A stretch of 19,227 nt of DNA from contig CAZPMC010000042.1 in assembly GCA_964587755.1 (NCBI GenBank), forward strand, positions 1-19,227, given 5' to 3'. Below, one piece after another: positions 1 through 7,331 of the stretch. Under the pieces are notes generated by a model, which saw nothing but the letters and a program-made list of their open reading frames with translations, was not told where the DNA came from and ran no database searches. Both the position numbers and the translations under genes were made by a program. This DNA is from CAZPMC01 sp964587755. Lineage in GTDB: Bacteria > Bacillota > Clostridia > Acetivibrionales > DTU013. How positions within the stretch are numbered: the first letter of the stretch is position 1; every line of letters begins with the position of its first letter.

Positions 1-63
1 TGGAGAGTAGAGGCCTGAAGGAAAATTCAAGTTTCGAGGATCCAGTTTCCGTATCTGCGGCAT

Positions 64-138
64 GGCGCCATAGCCAAGTGGTAAGGCACGGGTCTGCAAA
101 ACCCTGATTCCCCAGTTCAAATCTGGGTGGCGCCTCCA
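64..138 (+). tRNA. tRNA-Cys (GCA anticodon)
   Basis: Full cloverleaf: the 7-bp acceptor stem GGCGCCA (64-70) pairs with TGGCGCC (128-134), followed by discriminator T135 and an encoded CCA (136-138). The D stem is GCC/GGC. The 7-nt anticodon loop CTGCAAA puts GCA at the anticodon, reading Cys codons. The T stem CCCAG/CTGGG closes the loop TTCAAAT. The base pair at the base of the anticodon stem (C27/U43) is a mismatch; the other pairs are sound. The 63 bases before it show no clear gene. Confidence 0.96.
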
Positions 139-147
139 GAATATTAT

Positions 148-187
148 CCTCAAAAGTTTTTACGAGACTTTTGGGGATTTTTTTTAA
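148..187 (+). terminator. Rho-independent terminator after tRNA-Cys
   Basis: A 10-bp stem (148-157 CCTCAAAAGT with 167-176 ACTTTTGGGG, one G-U pair) with a 9-nt loop is followed by an unbroken T run from 178 to 185. It lies 9 bases after the tRNA CCA, so it should end the tRNA transcript before the next gene. Confidence 0.85.
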
Positions 188-202
188 AGGATAGCATGCA
201 TT

Positions 203-901
203 ATGAGTATGGTGGAAGTATATGCCGTTAAACTGGATAGAAATCTTGAAGATGATGAGTTTCAAAGACTTCTGGAATTGGTTTCAGATGAAAAGCGTGA
301 AAGAATATATAGACTCAAGCAGAAACGGGATGCCTACAGAACGCTGATTGGTGATGTTTTAGTCAGAATTTTAATCTGTGACAGACTGGGAATTAAAAAT
401 AAAGATCTGGTATTTGATAAGAATGATTACGGAAAGCCTTTCCTTACTAATCAATCTGATGTTCATTTTAATATTGCCCATTCCGGGCATTGGGTGGTTT
501 GCTGCATTGATACGCTTCCGGTAGGTATTGATATTCAAATAATAAAAAATATTGATATTAATTTAGCAAAAAGATTTTTTTCACAGAAGGAATATGATTC
601 CATTAAGTCTTTGCCCGAATCACAAAGACAATCTTACTTTTTTGAGCTTTGGTCACTGAAGGAGAGCTATATAAAAGCCGTAGGAAAAGGTATGTCAATT
701 CCGCTTAAGTCATTCACAATTACAATTGAGAGCGGAAAAATTAAAGTGCAAAATGAAGATAGAGCAGGAGAATATTATTTTAAAAAATTCTTCATTGATA
801 ATAATTACAAAATGTCGGTTTGCTCATGTAAAAAGTCGATTGCTGAGGATGTGAAATTTTTAAGCCTGGACCAGGTGCTTAAAATAGCATCACTGCTCTG
901 A
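203..901 (+). CDS. Sfp-type 4'-phosphopantetheinyl transferase
   Basis: Transfers the 4'-phosphopantetheine arm of coenzyme A to a conserved Ser of carrier proteins (ACP, PCP). The 232-residue length matches the Sfp/Gsp class (about 220-240 residues, pseudo-dimer) and not the short AcpS class. Visible motifs are FNIAHSG (about 89-95), the Mg-binding PVGIDIQ (D110) and WSLKESYIKAVGKG (about 150-163, E154). The C-terminal YKMSVC and EDV...LS stretch also resembles Sfp. The second acidic metal ligand of Sfp (GIDIE) is Gln112 here, a substitution seen in part of the family. AAAGGA at 186-191 precedes the ATG; an in-frame ATG at 209 is a possible alternative start. No NRPS or PKS genes lie nearby, so the partner carrier protein is unknown. 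Confidence 0.9.
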   Translation: MSMVEVYAVKLDRNLEDDEFQRLLELVSDEKRERIYRLKQKRDAYRTLIGDVLVRILICDRLGIKNKDLVFDKNDYGKPFLTNQSDVHFNIAHSGHWVVCCIDTLPVGIDIQIIKNIDINLAKRFFSQKEYDSIKSLPESQRQSYFFELWSLKESYIKAVGKGMSIPLKSFTITIESGKIKVQNEDRAGEYYFKKFFIDNNYKMSVCSCKKSIAEDVKFLSLDQVLKIASLL

Positions 902-1001
902 TACAGCTATTCAAATCCAGTATTTTGTTATATAATAAAAGTTACTGTAATATATTTGCTGATATTTTGATATAAATAACGTACAGGTTGAGAGATTGCC
1001 A

Positions 1002-1934
1002 ATGTTTGCAAAAAAAATACTGATTATTGATGACTCAGAATTGATGGTTAAACTTACAAAGGACATACTTGGTGCCAATGGCTATGAAGTGGTGTCAGCT
1101 AGTAACGGACTTGACGGAATAAAGATGGTTGCTTCCGAAAAGCCTTCTTTAGTGCTGCTTGATATTGTAATGCCCGGCATTAACGGCTTTGAGGTGTGTA
1201 AGCTCCTCAGAAAGGATGAAAGCAACAACCTTATGCCTATTATAATGCTGACGTCTCAAGAAGATGAAGAAGATAAGCTCCAAGGCCTTGAACTAGGTGC
1301 CGATGATTATATTACCAAACCTTTCAACCCTCGTGAGCTGCTCAGCAGAGTCAAAAATATACTGCTGAGAATTGATAGAAACAGATTAGCGAATCCTCTT
1401 ACGGGTCTTCCGGGCAATATTGAAATTCAATCGGAGATAAATCATAGAATAGCCAAAGAAATGATATTTTCGGTTATTTATTTAGATGTGGACAATTTTA
1501 AAGCATATAATGACGTTTATGGATTTGCCAAAGGGGACAGAGTAATTAAAGTAATAGCAGATATCCTTATCGATGTTATTCATGCCTCAGGTTCCAAGGG
1601 TGACTTTATAGGACATATAGGCGGGGATGATTTTGTGGTAATAACAAAACCTGAATATGCTGATAACATATGTGAAAGTATTATAAAGGAATTTGATGCA
1701 GTAGTGCCTGAAATGTATTCAGATGAAGAAAGAAAAGCAGGTTTTATTTGTACCACCTCACGAAGAGGTGATGCTCAGTGTTTTCCTATTATGACAATTT
1801 CTATGGGTGTTGTATCAAATGAGCACAGAGAGCTCAAAAACCACTTGCAGGTCGGGGAAATTGCCGCGGACCTGAAAACAAAAGCCAAAACCATGAAGGA
1901 GAGCTCATACGTTAAGGATAGAAGAAAAAGCTGA
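1002..1934 (+). CDS. Response regulator, REC-GGDEF (diguanylate cyclase)
   Basis: A two-domain signalling protein predicted to make cyclic di-GMP from two GTP when phosphorylated. The N-terminal receiver domain (about 1-122) has the acidic pair D10/D11, phospho-acceptor D54 in LLDIVMPG, T84 and K106 in ITKPFNP. The C-terminal GGDEF domain (from about 130) begins LTGLPGN, has the LDVDNFKAYND metal and nucleotide motif, and carries GGDDF at 207-211. The allosteric I-site RxxD is changed to S198-K-G-D, so product inhibition may be lost. The end is unusual: an extra segment of about 25 residues precedes the ISMGV strand, and the usual ALYxAKxxGRN helix is replaced by a Lys-rich tail. I place the start at ATG 1002 because GAGAGA (990-995) is well spaced for it; an in-frame TTG at 996 would add two residues. 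The partner histidine kinase is not in the window. Confidence 0.88.
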   Translation: MFAKKILIIDDSELMVKLTKDILGANGYEVVSASNGLDGIKMVASEKPSLVLLDIVMPGINGFEVCKLLRKDESNNLMPIIMLTSQEDEEDKLQGLELGADDYITKPFNPRELLSRVKNILLRIDRNRLANPLTGLPGNIEIQSEINHRIAKEMIFSVIYLDVDNFKAYNDVYGFAKGDRVIKVIADILIDVIHASGSKGDFIGHIGGDDFVVITKPEYADNICESIIKEFDAVVPEMYSDEERKAGFICTTSRRGDAQCFPIMTISMGVVSNEHRELKNHLQVGEIAADLKTKAKTMKESSYVKDRRKS

Positions 1935-1953
1935 CTAAGAGGGGAAAAAGCCA

Positions 1954-2544
1954 ATGAAGCGTTTTATTAAAACTGCCGCTAAAGTATTGTACGACTATAT
2001 TGTAGTTTTAATATTGTATCTCATTTTGATATATACCTTTATTGCGATTACAAAGGATAGATTTATTGAGCTGATACCTTACTATGGATTGGTATTCTTA
2101 GTATTTGTATTCTTGTTAATTTATTTAGACATGAATAAAATTGCGGTTAAGGAAAGGAAACCCCAATACGGATACAAAGCATACCCATTCAAAGGCTTTG
2201 TGTACGGACTAGTCGGAGTAATTCCACTTGCCGTTATTGTAGTAATTGCTTCCCTAATCCAATTTCAAAATACTTTTCTTAATAACTTAAGACATATTGG
2301 TATCAATGTTTTGCTCGGACCTATGTATATTATAATAAGATGGCTAAAAGAAGAGCCTGTGGGCTACGCATCAGCATTAATGGTTCTGCCCGTCATTTCG
2401 ATGCTTGGCTATCTTTCGGGGTATTTGGGCATTGGCAAAAAGCAAAAAATAAAAAACGATACTGCGGAAGAGAAGTTTGTTAAAAGTCCATGGAACCCGT
2501 CAAATAGCGATGATACAAAGAAGGATAATACAAAAAAGAAATAG
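1954..2544 (+). CDS. Small integral membrane protein, function unknown
   Basis: I do not recognise this 196-residue family. It shows four to five hydrophobic spans (about residues 11-33, 40-58, 82-103, possibly 112-130, and 137-160), with a positively charged loop (KERKPQYGYK) between spans 2 and 3. The soluble Lys/Asp/Asn-rich tail of about 35 residues ends in KKK. AAGAGGGG lies just upstream of the ATG. It starts 19 bases after the REC-GGDEF gene and is probably co-transcribed with it and with the following amidase gene. No catalytic motif is visible. The conserved-looking WLKEEPVGYA stretch between the last spans could help a database search. Confidence 0.75.
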   Translation: MKRFIKTAAKVLYDYIVVLILYLILIYTFIAITKDRFIELIPYYGLVFLVFVFLLIYLDMNKIAVKERKPQYGYKAYPFKGFVYGLVGVIPLAVIVVIASLIQFQNTFLNNLRHIGINVLLGPMYIIIRWLKEEPVGYASALMVLPVISMLGYLSGYLGIGKKQKIKNDTAEEKFVKSPWNPSNSDDTKKDNTKKK

Positions 2545-2619
2545 GAAGTTTCGTTTGTAATATGTCCAACCCGTCTGTGAATATCCTTATAATGAGTTTG
2601 TATGAGGGGACGGAGCGTT

Positions 2620-3342
2620 ATGATCATTGTTATGAGGAAATCAAATTTACTTCTTATCGGGCTTATTTTTGCCCTGCTCGTAGCCATATACAGTCTGAAT
2701 ATGAATGCAGATACTCAAGCATCGACAGCGGGTACTGTTTTACAAAAAACAATGCAAAGAACAGTTGTTGTTGATGCAGGGCACGGTGGTGAGGATCCCG
2801 GAAAGGTCAGCAGCTTTAGCGATCTTAAGGAAAAGGATTTAAATCTTTCGATTGCATTTAAGCTCAAGCAAGTGCTTGAAAACAATGGCTACAATGTGAT
2901 AATGACACGTGAGGAAGATAAGCTTGCATATGAAGGAGGAACAACAAACATTTATGATAAGCGCAAGCAGGACCTGACAAGAAGAAAGAAGATAATGGAT
3001 GAAGATGGAGCCGATATTGTTGTAAGTATACATATGAACAGCTTTACTGACCCGATATACTATGGAGCCCAGACATTTTATCCCCCGAATTCGGATGAGA
3101 GCCTAAAGCTGGCTACCTGTATACAGAATTCCTTGAGGGAGCTTTTGGATAGAAACAATAAAAGACAGCCTCAGCAAAAGGATCCGTCAATTGTCATACT
3201 AGCGAATTTGAAGACTCCTACTACCATAGTTGAGTGCGGCTTCCTTTCTAATGCTTCTGAAGAAAAGAAACTGGGCACTGAAGAATATCAGCTCAAGTTA
3301 GCGGATGCGATTTATAAGGGGATAGATGCTTATTTTAAATAG
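2620..3342 (+). CDS. cwlD: N-acetylmuramoyl-L-alanine amidase, CwlD-like
   Basis: A zinc amidase (Amidase_3 fold) that cleaves the bond between MurNAc and L-Ala in peptidoglycan. CwlD proteins act in the forespore during cortex formation, where they help make muramic delta-lactam. An N-terminal uncleaved anchor or signal segment (LLLIGLIFALLVAIYSL) is followed by VVDAGHGG (first zinc His at about residue 54), the EKDLNLSIA helix, SIHMNSF (second zinc His) and VECGFLSN (catalytic Glu). Length and motif order match Bacillus CwlD (about 237 residues). The open frame extends to ATG 2602, but GGGGA and GGAG at 2606-2615 sit correctly for ATG 2620, giving 240 residues. Its stop codon is one base from the end of the convergent ABC-F gene. 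Confidence 0.86.
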   Translation: MIIVMRKSNLLLIGLIFALLVAIYSLNMNADTQASTAGTVLQKTMQRTVVVDAGHGGEDPGKVSSFSDLKEKDLNLSIAFKLKQVLENNGYNVIMTREEDKLAYEGGTTNIYDKRKQDLTRRKKIMDEDGADIVVSIHMNSFTDPIYYGAQTFYPPNSDESLKLATCIQNSLRELLDRNNKRQPQQKDPSIVILANLKTPTTIVECGFLSNASEEKKLGTEEYQLKLADAIYKGIDAYFK

Positions 3343-3343
3343 A

Positions 3344-5257
3344 CTATAAAAGCTGTTTGGATAACTCTGCCCAAGTATCATAGAGGGATTCCAGGCAGCT
3401 TTCAAGTTCAACCTTTTCAGAGTGTAAAGCTGCCAGCAGAATGTAATCGCTTTGAACCGACTCTTGGGACATTTCATTTAATATTTCAGAGCATCTTTTT
3501 TCTGCGGAGCATATTTTTTTCTCGCAATCAGCCAGTTGCTTTTCCAGTTTGCGCTTCCTTGCTCTTTCCTCTTTACTTTCTAAATGGTTTAATTTCGCTT
3601 CGGAGAAGGCCGGTTTTTTGCCGGTACTATCCCCGCTGGCGGAAGAGCTTTTACGATGTTCAAGATAGTAGTCATAGTCACCCCTGTAATCCAAAAGTCC
3701 CTCAGGGATCATCTCCAACACCCTTGTGGCTAGTTTCTTTATAAAGTAACGGTCGTGGGTAACTGCAATTATGGTACCGTCATAGGTAAGCAATGCTTCC
3801 TCCAGGGCTTCCCGTGAGTTTATGTCAAGGTGATTTGTCGGCTCGTCTAAAAAAAGAAGATTTGCACCTGAAAGCATGAGCTTTGCCAGGGCAACCCGGC
3901 TCTTTTCGCCACCGCTTAAAACATTTATTTTTTTAAACACATCCTCACCTAGAAAGAGAAATTGGGCTAAAGTATTACGTATCTGGGTATGAGTCAGTGT
4001 CTCATTATCATTCCATACTTCCTCAATGACAGTATTGCTCTCGTTAAGGTCCGTAAGCTCCTGATCATAATAGCCTGGAACTATTTTATGACCGTATTCA
4101 AAGTTGCCGCTTGTTTGAGGAATCTTACCTACAAGGATTTTAAGCAAAGTGGATTTACCGCAGCCATTTGGTCCCATTAAAAATACTCTTTCCTGTCTCT
4201 TAATATCAAAGCTGATATTGTCGAACAGGTCTTTGCCAGGAAAGTCTTTTGAAAGATTTTCTACAAACAGGACATCATTACCGCTGATTATACTGCTTCT
4301 GAATTTTATCTTAATGCTACCGGGCAATTTTTTTGGAGCCTCCAGCTTCTCCATCCTGTCTATTGCTTTTTGACGGCTTTCTGCAGCCACGATATTGCGT
4401 TCCCTGTTCCAGCGCCTCTGTTGTTCTATGAAGGCTTCCAAACGGGCTATTTCCTTTTGCTGCTGTTCATAATGTCTTCTGTGTATTTCTCTGTCTTGAG
4501 CCTTCTTTTTCGCATATTCAGAGTAGCTGCCATTATATATGGTGCATCGGCAGTTTTCCAGTTCAATGGTTTTAGAAGTCACAGCATCCAGAAAGTATCT
4601 ATCATGGGAAATTACAAATACAGATTTTTTATAATTCTTCAAAAAATCTTCCAGCCATTCTATTGCTGTTATATCCAAATGATTAGTCGGCTCATCCAGA
4701 AGCAGAAGGTCAGGTTCTGCCAACAATAGCTTTGCCAAGGCCAGGCGGGTTTTCTGACCGCCGCTTAATGTGCGTACAGACAAATCAAACTGTTCCTGTG
4801 TGAAGCCTAAGCCCCGCAATACGCCTTTTATTCTGCTATTGTACTCATAACCGCCTTCTCTTGAAAAACGTTCAAGCAATAAATCGTACTCATGCATCAT
4901 AGAAGCAATACGTGCTTCGTCCTTTTCTTTACTTATATTTTTTACAAGAAGCTTGATTTTTTCTTCCATCGAGGTTAGAGAAGAATATGCTGTTAGCATT
5001 TCGTTCCAAATAGTCTTTTCCGAATCAAGACCCGAACTTTGCTCTAAGTAGCCTATTTGTAATCTCTTTGAAGTAAAGACGTCGCCTGAGTCCTGGGCAA
5101 GCTCACCGGCAATAATTTTAAAAAGAGTAGATTTGCCTGCGCCGTTAACGCCGACTAAGGCTATTTTTTCGTTTTGCTTAAGGGTAAAGCTGACCTTGTC
5201 CAATATGATATCTGTCCCGAAAGATATACATACTTCATTGCATGTTAAAATAATCAT
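3344..5257 (-). CDS. ABC-F family ATPase (YdiF/Uup-like)
   Basis: A soluble tandem ATPase with no membrane segment. ABC-F proteins act on the ribosome, as translation factors or antibiotic-resistance proteins. Two nucleotide-binding domains are complete: Walker A GVNGAGKST (about 36-44), LSGGQKTRLALAKLLL and LLLLDEPTNHLD; then GPNGCGKST, LSGGEKSRVALAKLML and LLFLDEPTNHLD. The linker between them is Arg/Lys/Gln-rich (RRHYEQQQKEIARLEAFIEQ), the P-site tRNA-interaction motif of the family. A charged coiled-coil C-terminal domain (about the last 90 residues) is typical of the YdiF/Uup type. The length of 637 is close to Bacillus YdiF. GGAG at 5263-5266 precedes the ATG by 5 bases. It lies next to rex, as ydiF lies near ydiH (rex) in Bacillus, which favours a housekeeping ABC-F over an acquired resistance gene. 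Confidence 0.93.
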   Translation of the reverse strand: MIILTCNEVCISFGTDIILDKVSFTLKQNEKIALVGVNGAGKSTLFKIIAGELAQDSGDVFTSKRLQIGYLEQSSGLDSEKTIWNEMLTAYSSLTSMEEKIKLLVKNISKEKDEARIASMMHEYDLLLERFSREGGYEYNSRIKGVLRGLGFTQEQFDLSVRTLSGGQKTRLALAKLLLAEPDLLLLDEPTNHLDITAIEWLEDFLKNYKKSVFVISHDRYFLDAVTSKTIELENCRCTIYNGSYSEYAKKKAQDREIHRRHYEQQQKEIARLEAFIEQQRRWNRERNIVAAESRQKAIDRMEKLEAPKKLPGSIKIKFRSSIISGNDVLFVENLSKDFPGKDLFDNISFDIKRQERVFLMGPNGCGKSTLLKILVGKIPQTSGNFEYGHKIVPGYYDQELTDLNESNTVIEEVWNDNETLTHTQIRNTLAQFLFLGEDVFKKINVLSGGEKSRVALAKLMLSGANLLFLDEPTNHLDINSREALEEALLTYDGTIIAVTHDRYFIKKLATRVLEMIPEGLLDYRGDYDYYLEHRKSSSASGDSTGKKPAFSEAKLNHLESKEERARKRKLEKQLADCEKKICSAEKRCSEILNEMSQESVQSDYILLAALHSEKVELESCLESLYDTWAELSKQLL

Positions 5258-5296
5258 AATTGCTCCGCATCATTCATTCTATGAATATTCGTAACC

Positions 5297-5325
5297 ATTC
5301 TAGCAAATTAGCTAGAACCAAGCAA
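5297..5325 (-). promoter_or_regulatory. Candidate promoter of the ABC-F gene
   Basis: On the minus strand TTGCTT (5320-5325), a 17-base spacer and TAGAAT (5297-5302) form a weak sigma-A-like promoter about 40 bases upstream of the ABC-F start. Its spacer and -10 overlap the inverted repeat at 5298-5317. Confidence 0.4.
5298..5317. repeat. Inverted repeat between the ABC-F gene and rex
   Basis: Perfect 7-bp arms TTCTAGC / GCTAGAA are separated by AAATTA. The repeat is 10 bases upstream of the rex -35 box and covers the candidate ABC-F -10. It is not the TTGTTAA-N4-TTAACAA Rex operator. It could be an operator for another regulator or a 5'-UTR hairpin. Confidence 0.5.
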
Positions 5326-5327
5326 TA

Positions 5328-5356
5328 TTGACAAAAAAATATCAAAGAAGTATAAT
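5328..5356 (+). promoter_or_regulatory. Consensus sigma-A promoter of rex
   Basis: TTGACA (5328-5333), a 17-base spacer (5334-5350) and TATAAT (5351-5356): both hexamers match the consensus exactly. The start codon of rex follows 33 bases after the -10. No clear Rex operator palindrome is visible here, so autoregulation is not evident. Confidence 0.85.
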
Positions 5357-5389
5357 TTTATTAAATGAGATATCAGCAGGAGGGTGAAA

Positions 5390-6025
5390 ATGGCTACAAA
5401 CAAGAAAATCTCATCTGCGGTTATAAGGCGGCTCCCACGATATTACAGATATCTGTCAGACTTACTTAATCTTGACATTACAAGAGCATCATCTAAGGAA
5501 CTAAGCAAACGAATGGGTATTACTGCTTCTCAAATAAGGCAGGATTTAAATTGCTTTGGAGGCTTTGGACAGCAGGGGTATGGCTACAATGTCGAATCCT
5601 TGTACAGGGAAATAGGCAATATTCTTGGAGTTAATGACAGGTTTAAGACAATAATAATCGGAGTAGGCAATATGGGTCAGGCTCTGGCTCACTATGGCAA
5701 TTTCGGCAGAAGAGGGTTTGACATAATTGGTTTGTTTGATATAAACCCGGATCTGATAGGCAAGGAAATTAACGGTATAAAGGTGTTTCATACAGATGAG
5801 CTTGAGAGCTTTGTTGAAAAACGTCATGTTGACATAGCTATACTGACAGTGCCCTACGAGTACACTCCGGAAGTAGCTGAAAGAGTGGCACGTCTTGGAA
5901 TAAAAGGGCTTTGGAATTTTTCGCCCATGGATTTAGAACTGCCATATGATATAGTAATTGAAAACGTCCATTTAAGCGATAGTCTTATGGTCCTCGGCTA
6001 CAAGACAAAAGAGAAATTTCAATGA
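5390..6025 (+). CDS. rex: Redox-sensing transcriptional repressor Rex
   Basis: A DNA-binding repressor that senses the NADH/NAD+ ratio and controls fermentation and respiration genes; it is a homodimer with swapped C-terminal helices. The N-terminal winged helix (about 10-75) contains PRYYRYL, SSKELSKRMGITASQIRQDL and the FGGFGQQGYGY wing. The Rossmann domain has IIIGVGNMGQALAHY (GxGxxG at 91-96) and VDIAILTVP; the C-terminal helix ends the protein. The length of 211-213 matches the family. AGGAGGG (5378-5384) sets ATG 5390 as the start; the in-frame GTG at 5384 lies inside the ribosome binding site. The gene converges on the aroA homologue with 6 bases between stop codons. Confidence 0.96.
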   Translation: MATNKKISSAVIRRLPRYYRYLSDLLNLDITRASSKELSKRMGITASQIRQDLNCFGGFGQQGYGYNVESLYREIGNILGVNDRFKTIIIGVGNMGQALAHYGNFGRRGFDIIGLFDINPDLIGKEINGIKVFHTDELESFVEKRHVDIAILTVPYEYTPEVAERVARLGIKGLWNFSPMDLELPYDIVIENVHLSDSLMVLGYKTKEKFQ

Positions 6026-6031
6026 CAATCA

Positions 6032-7306
6032 TTAAAGCTTGTTAATTGTTTCATAGAAGCTGGGATATACAATATCAACAATTTGTGTTTTTCTTATGGT
6101 GGTTTCACCCTGTGCCGCCAGCCCTGCGATTGATAAGGCCATTGCCAGAGAGTGACTATTGTGGCTTTCAATAAAAGTCCCTTTTAGGTATTCTTTTCCG
6201 ACTATAAATAGTCCATCCTCAGTTTCTGTAGCCTTTGCGCCCATTTTTGAAAGCTCTGTCGCCAAAGCTTTGATTTTACCTGATTTCTTGACTTTAGAAC
6301 CAGCAAGTCCTGTAATTTCAGTGGACCCTTGTGCAAATGCAGCAGCTACTGCAATGACAGGAAGCTCGTCAATAAGTGCCGGGGTTTGTGTTTTGTCTAT
6401 CTTAACACCTTTGAGTTCAGATGTAACTACATGAATATCGGCAACAATTTCATTATTTTTTGTTTCCTGATTAAGCAGCTCTATTTTTGCACCCATCCTT
6501 TTGAATACTTCTAATACTCCTGCTCTTGTCGGGTTAACTCCTACATTTTTAATTACAATTTCTGAATTGGGAACAAGAAGGGCTGCCGCAATAAAATATG
6601 AAGCCATTGATATGTCTCCGGGAATAGAGATATCCTGTGCGTAGAGGTTTTCAACCATACGGCTTCTAACTTTAAGACCGTCGGTCCTTATATCGGCTCC
6701 AAAGTAGTTCAGCATAAGCTCGGTATGGTTTCTCGACGTTACTGTTTCGCTGACAACTGTTTCTCCGAGGGCATATAATCCTGCCAAAAGAAGGGGAGAC
6801 TTCATCTGGGTTTCGTATTCGGACAATTGGACATCAGTCCCTATCAAAGTGGACGGAGACACTATCAGCGGGCAAAGGTTTGCGTTATCCCTGCCCTTTA
6901 TATCTGCACCCATCAATTTAAGATGGTTTACAATGGAGCCTACAGGCTTCTTCATTTCATATTCATTTCTGATTACTTCGCAAGTAAAGGGCTGCCCGCA
7001 AAGGATACCCAGCAAAAGTCTAAGTGAAGTACCTGATCTGCCTGTATTCAAGGGTAAAGACGGGGCTTCAAGACCATATAGCCCGTTTCCGTGCACCTTT
7101 ATTTTATTGTCCCTAAGAATTTCTATTCTGACCTGCATCTTTCTGAAGCATTCAATTGTACTTAAACAGTCCTCGCTCAAAAGGAAATTCTCAATATGTG
7201 TTGTACCTTTTGCAAGAGCTCCGATCACTATAGATCTATGAGATATGGATTTGTCAGCGGGCACTGTTACTTCGCCTCTGAGCCTGTTTCTGTTTTCAAT
7301 CAGCAC
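6032..7306 (-). CDS. aroA: EPSP synthase (AroA) homologue with altered active site
   Basis: EPSP synthase joins PEP to shikimate-3-phosphate. This 424-residue protein is collinear with the family: PADKSISHR (K19, R24), SGTSLRLLLG, IPGDISMASYF, ALIDELP (D313) and a YPSFYETI end. Many PEP-binding or catalytic positions differ from the norm (E. coli numbering): N94 to R90, R124 to K120, the SSQ motif to ETQ (165-167), N336 to G, E341 to K, R344 to K (KVKESDR-type motif reads KVKKSGK), and DHR at 384-386 reads SHS. The reading frame is intact and the rest is well conserved, so this is not an obviously dead gene. GTG 7306 is the likely start: AGGGGG lies 7 bases upstream and the length then fits. 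The open frame runs 26 codons further into tyrA. It is last in the aroF-tyrA-aroA operon. Membership of the EPSPS fold family is sure; EPSPS activity is not. Confidence 0.85.
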   Translation of the reverse strand: MLIENRNRLRGEVTVPADKSISHRSIVIGALAKGTTHIENFLLSEDCLSTIECFRKMQVRIEILRDNKIKVHGNGLYGLEAPSLPLNTGRSGTSLRLLLGILCGQPFTCEVIRNEYEMKKPVGSIVNHLKLMGADIKGRDNANLCPLIVSPSTLIGTDVQLSEYETQMKSPLLLAGLYALGETVVSETVTSRNHTELMLNYFGADIRTDGLKVRSRMVENLYAQDISIPGDISMASYFIAAALLVPNSEIVIKNVGVNPTRAGVLEVFKRMGAKIELLNQETKNNEIVADIHVVTSELKGVKIDKTQTPALIDELPVIAVAAAFAQGSTEITGLAGSKVKKSGKIKALATELSKMGAKATETEDGLFIVGKEYLKGTFIESHNSHSLAMALSIAGLAAQGETTIRKTQIVDIVYPSFYETINKL

Positions 7307-7331
7307 AGCTTTACCCCCTAAAATCAATTTA

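Noticed and set aside
1..63. Possible end of a gene or second tRNA before tRNA-Cys
   Set aside because: No stem-loop set or coding signal can be supported in so short a stretch; an open minus-strand frame here has no start context or recognisable motif.
3344..5257. Acquired antibiotic-resistance ABC-F
   Set aside because: The C-terminal coiled-coil, length and rex neighbourhood fit the housekeeping YdiF/Uup type; nothing suggests transfer.
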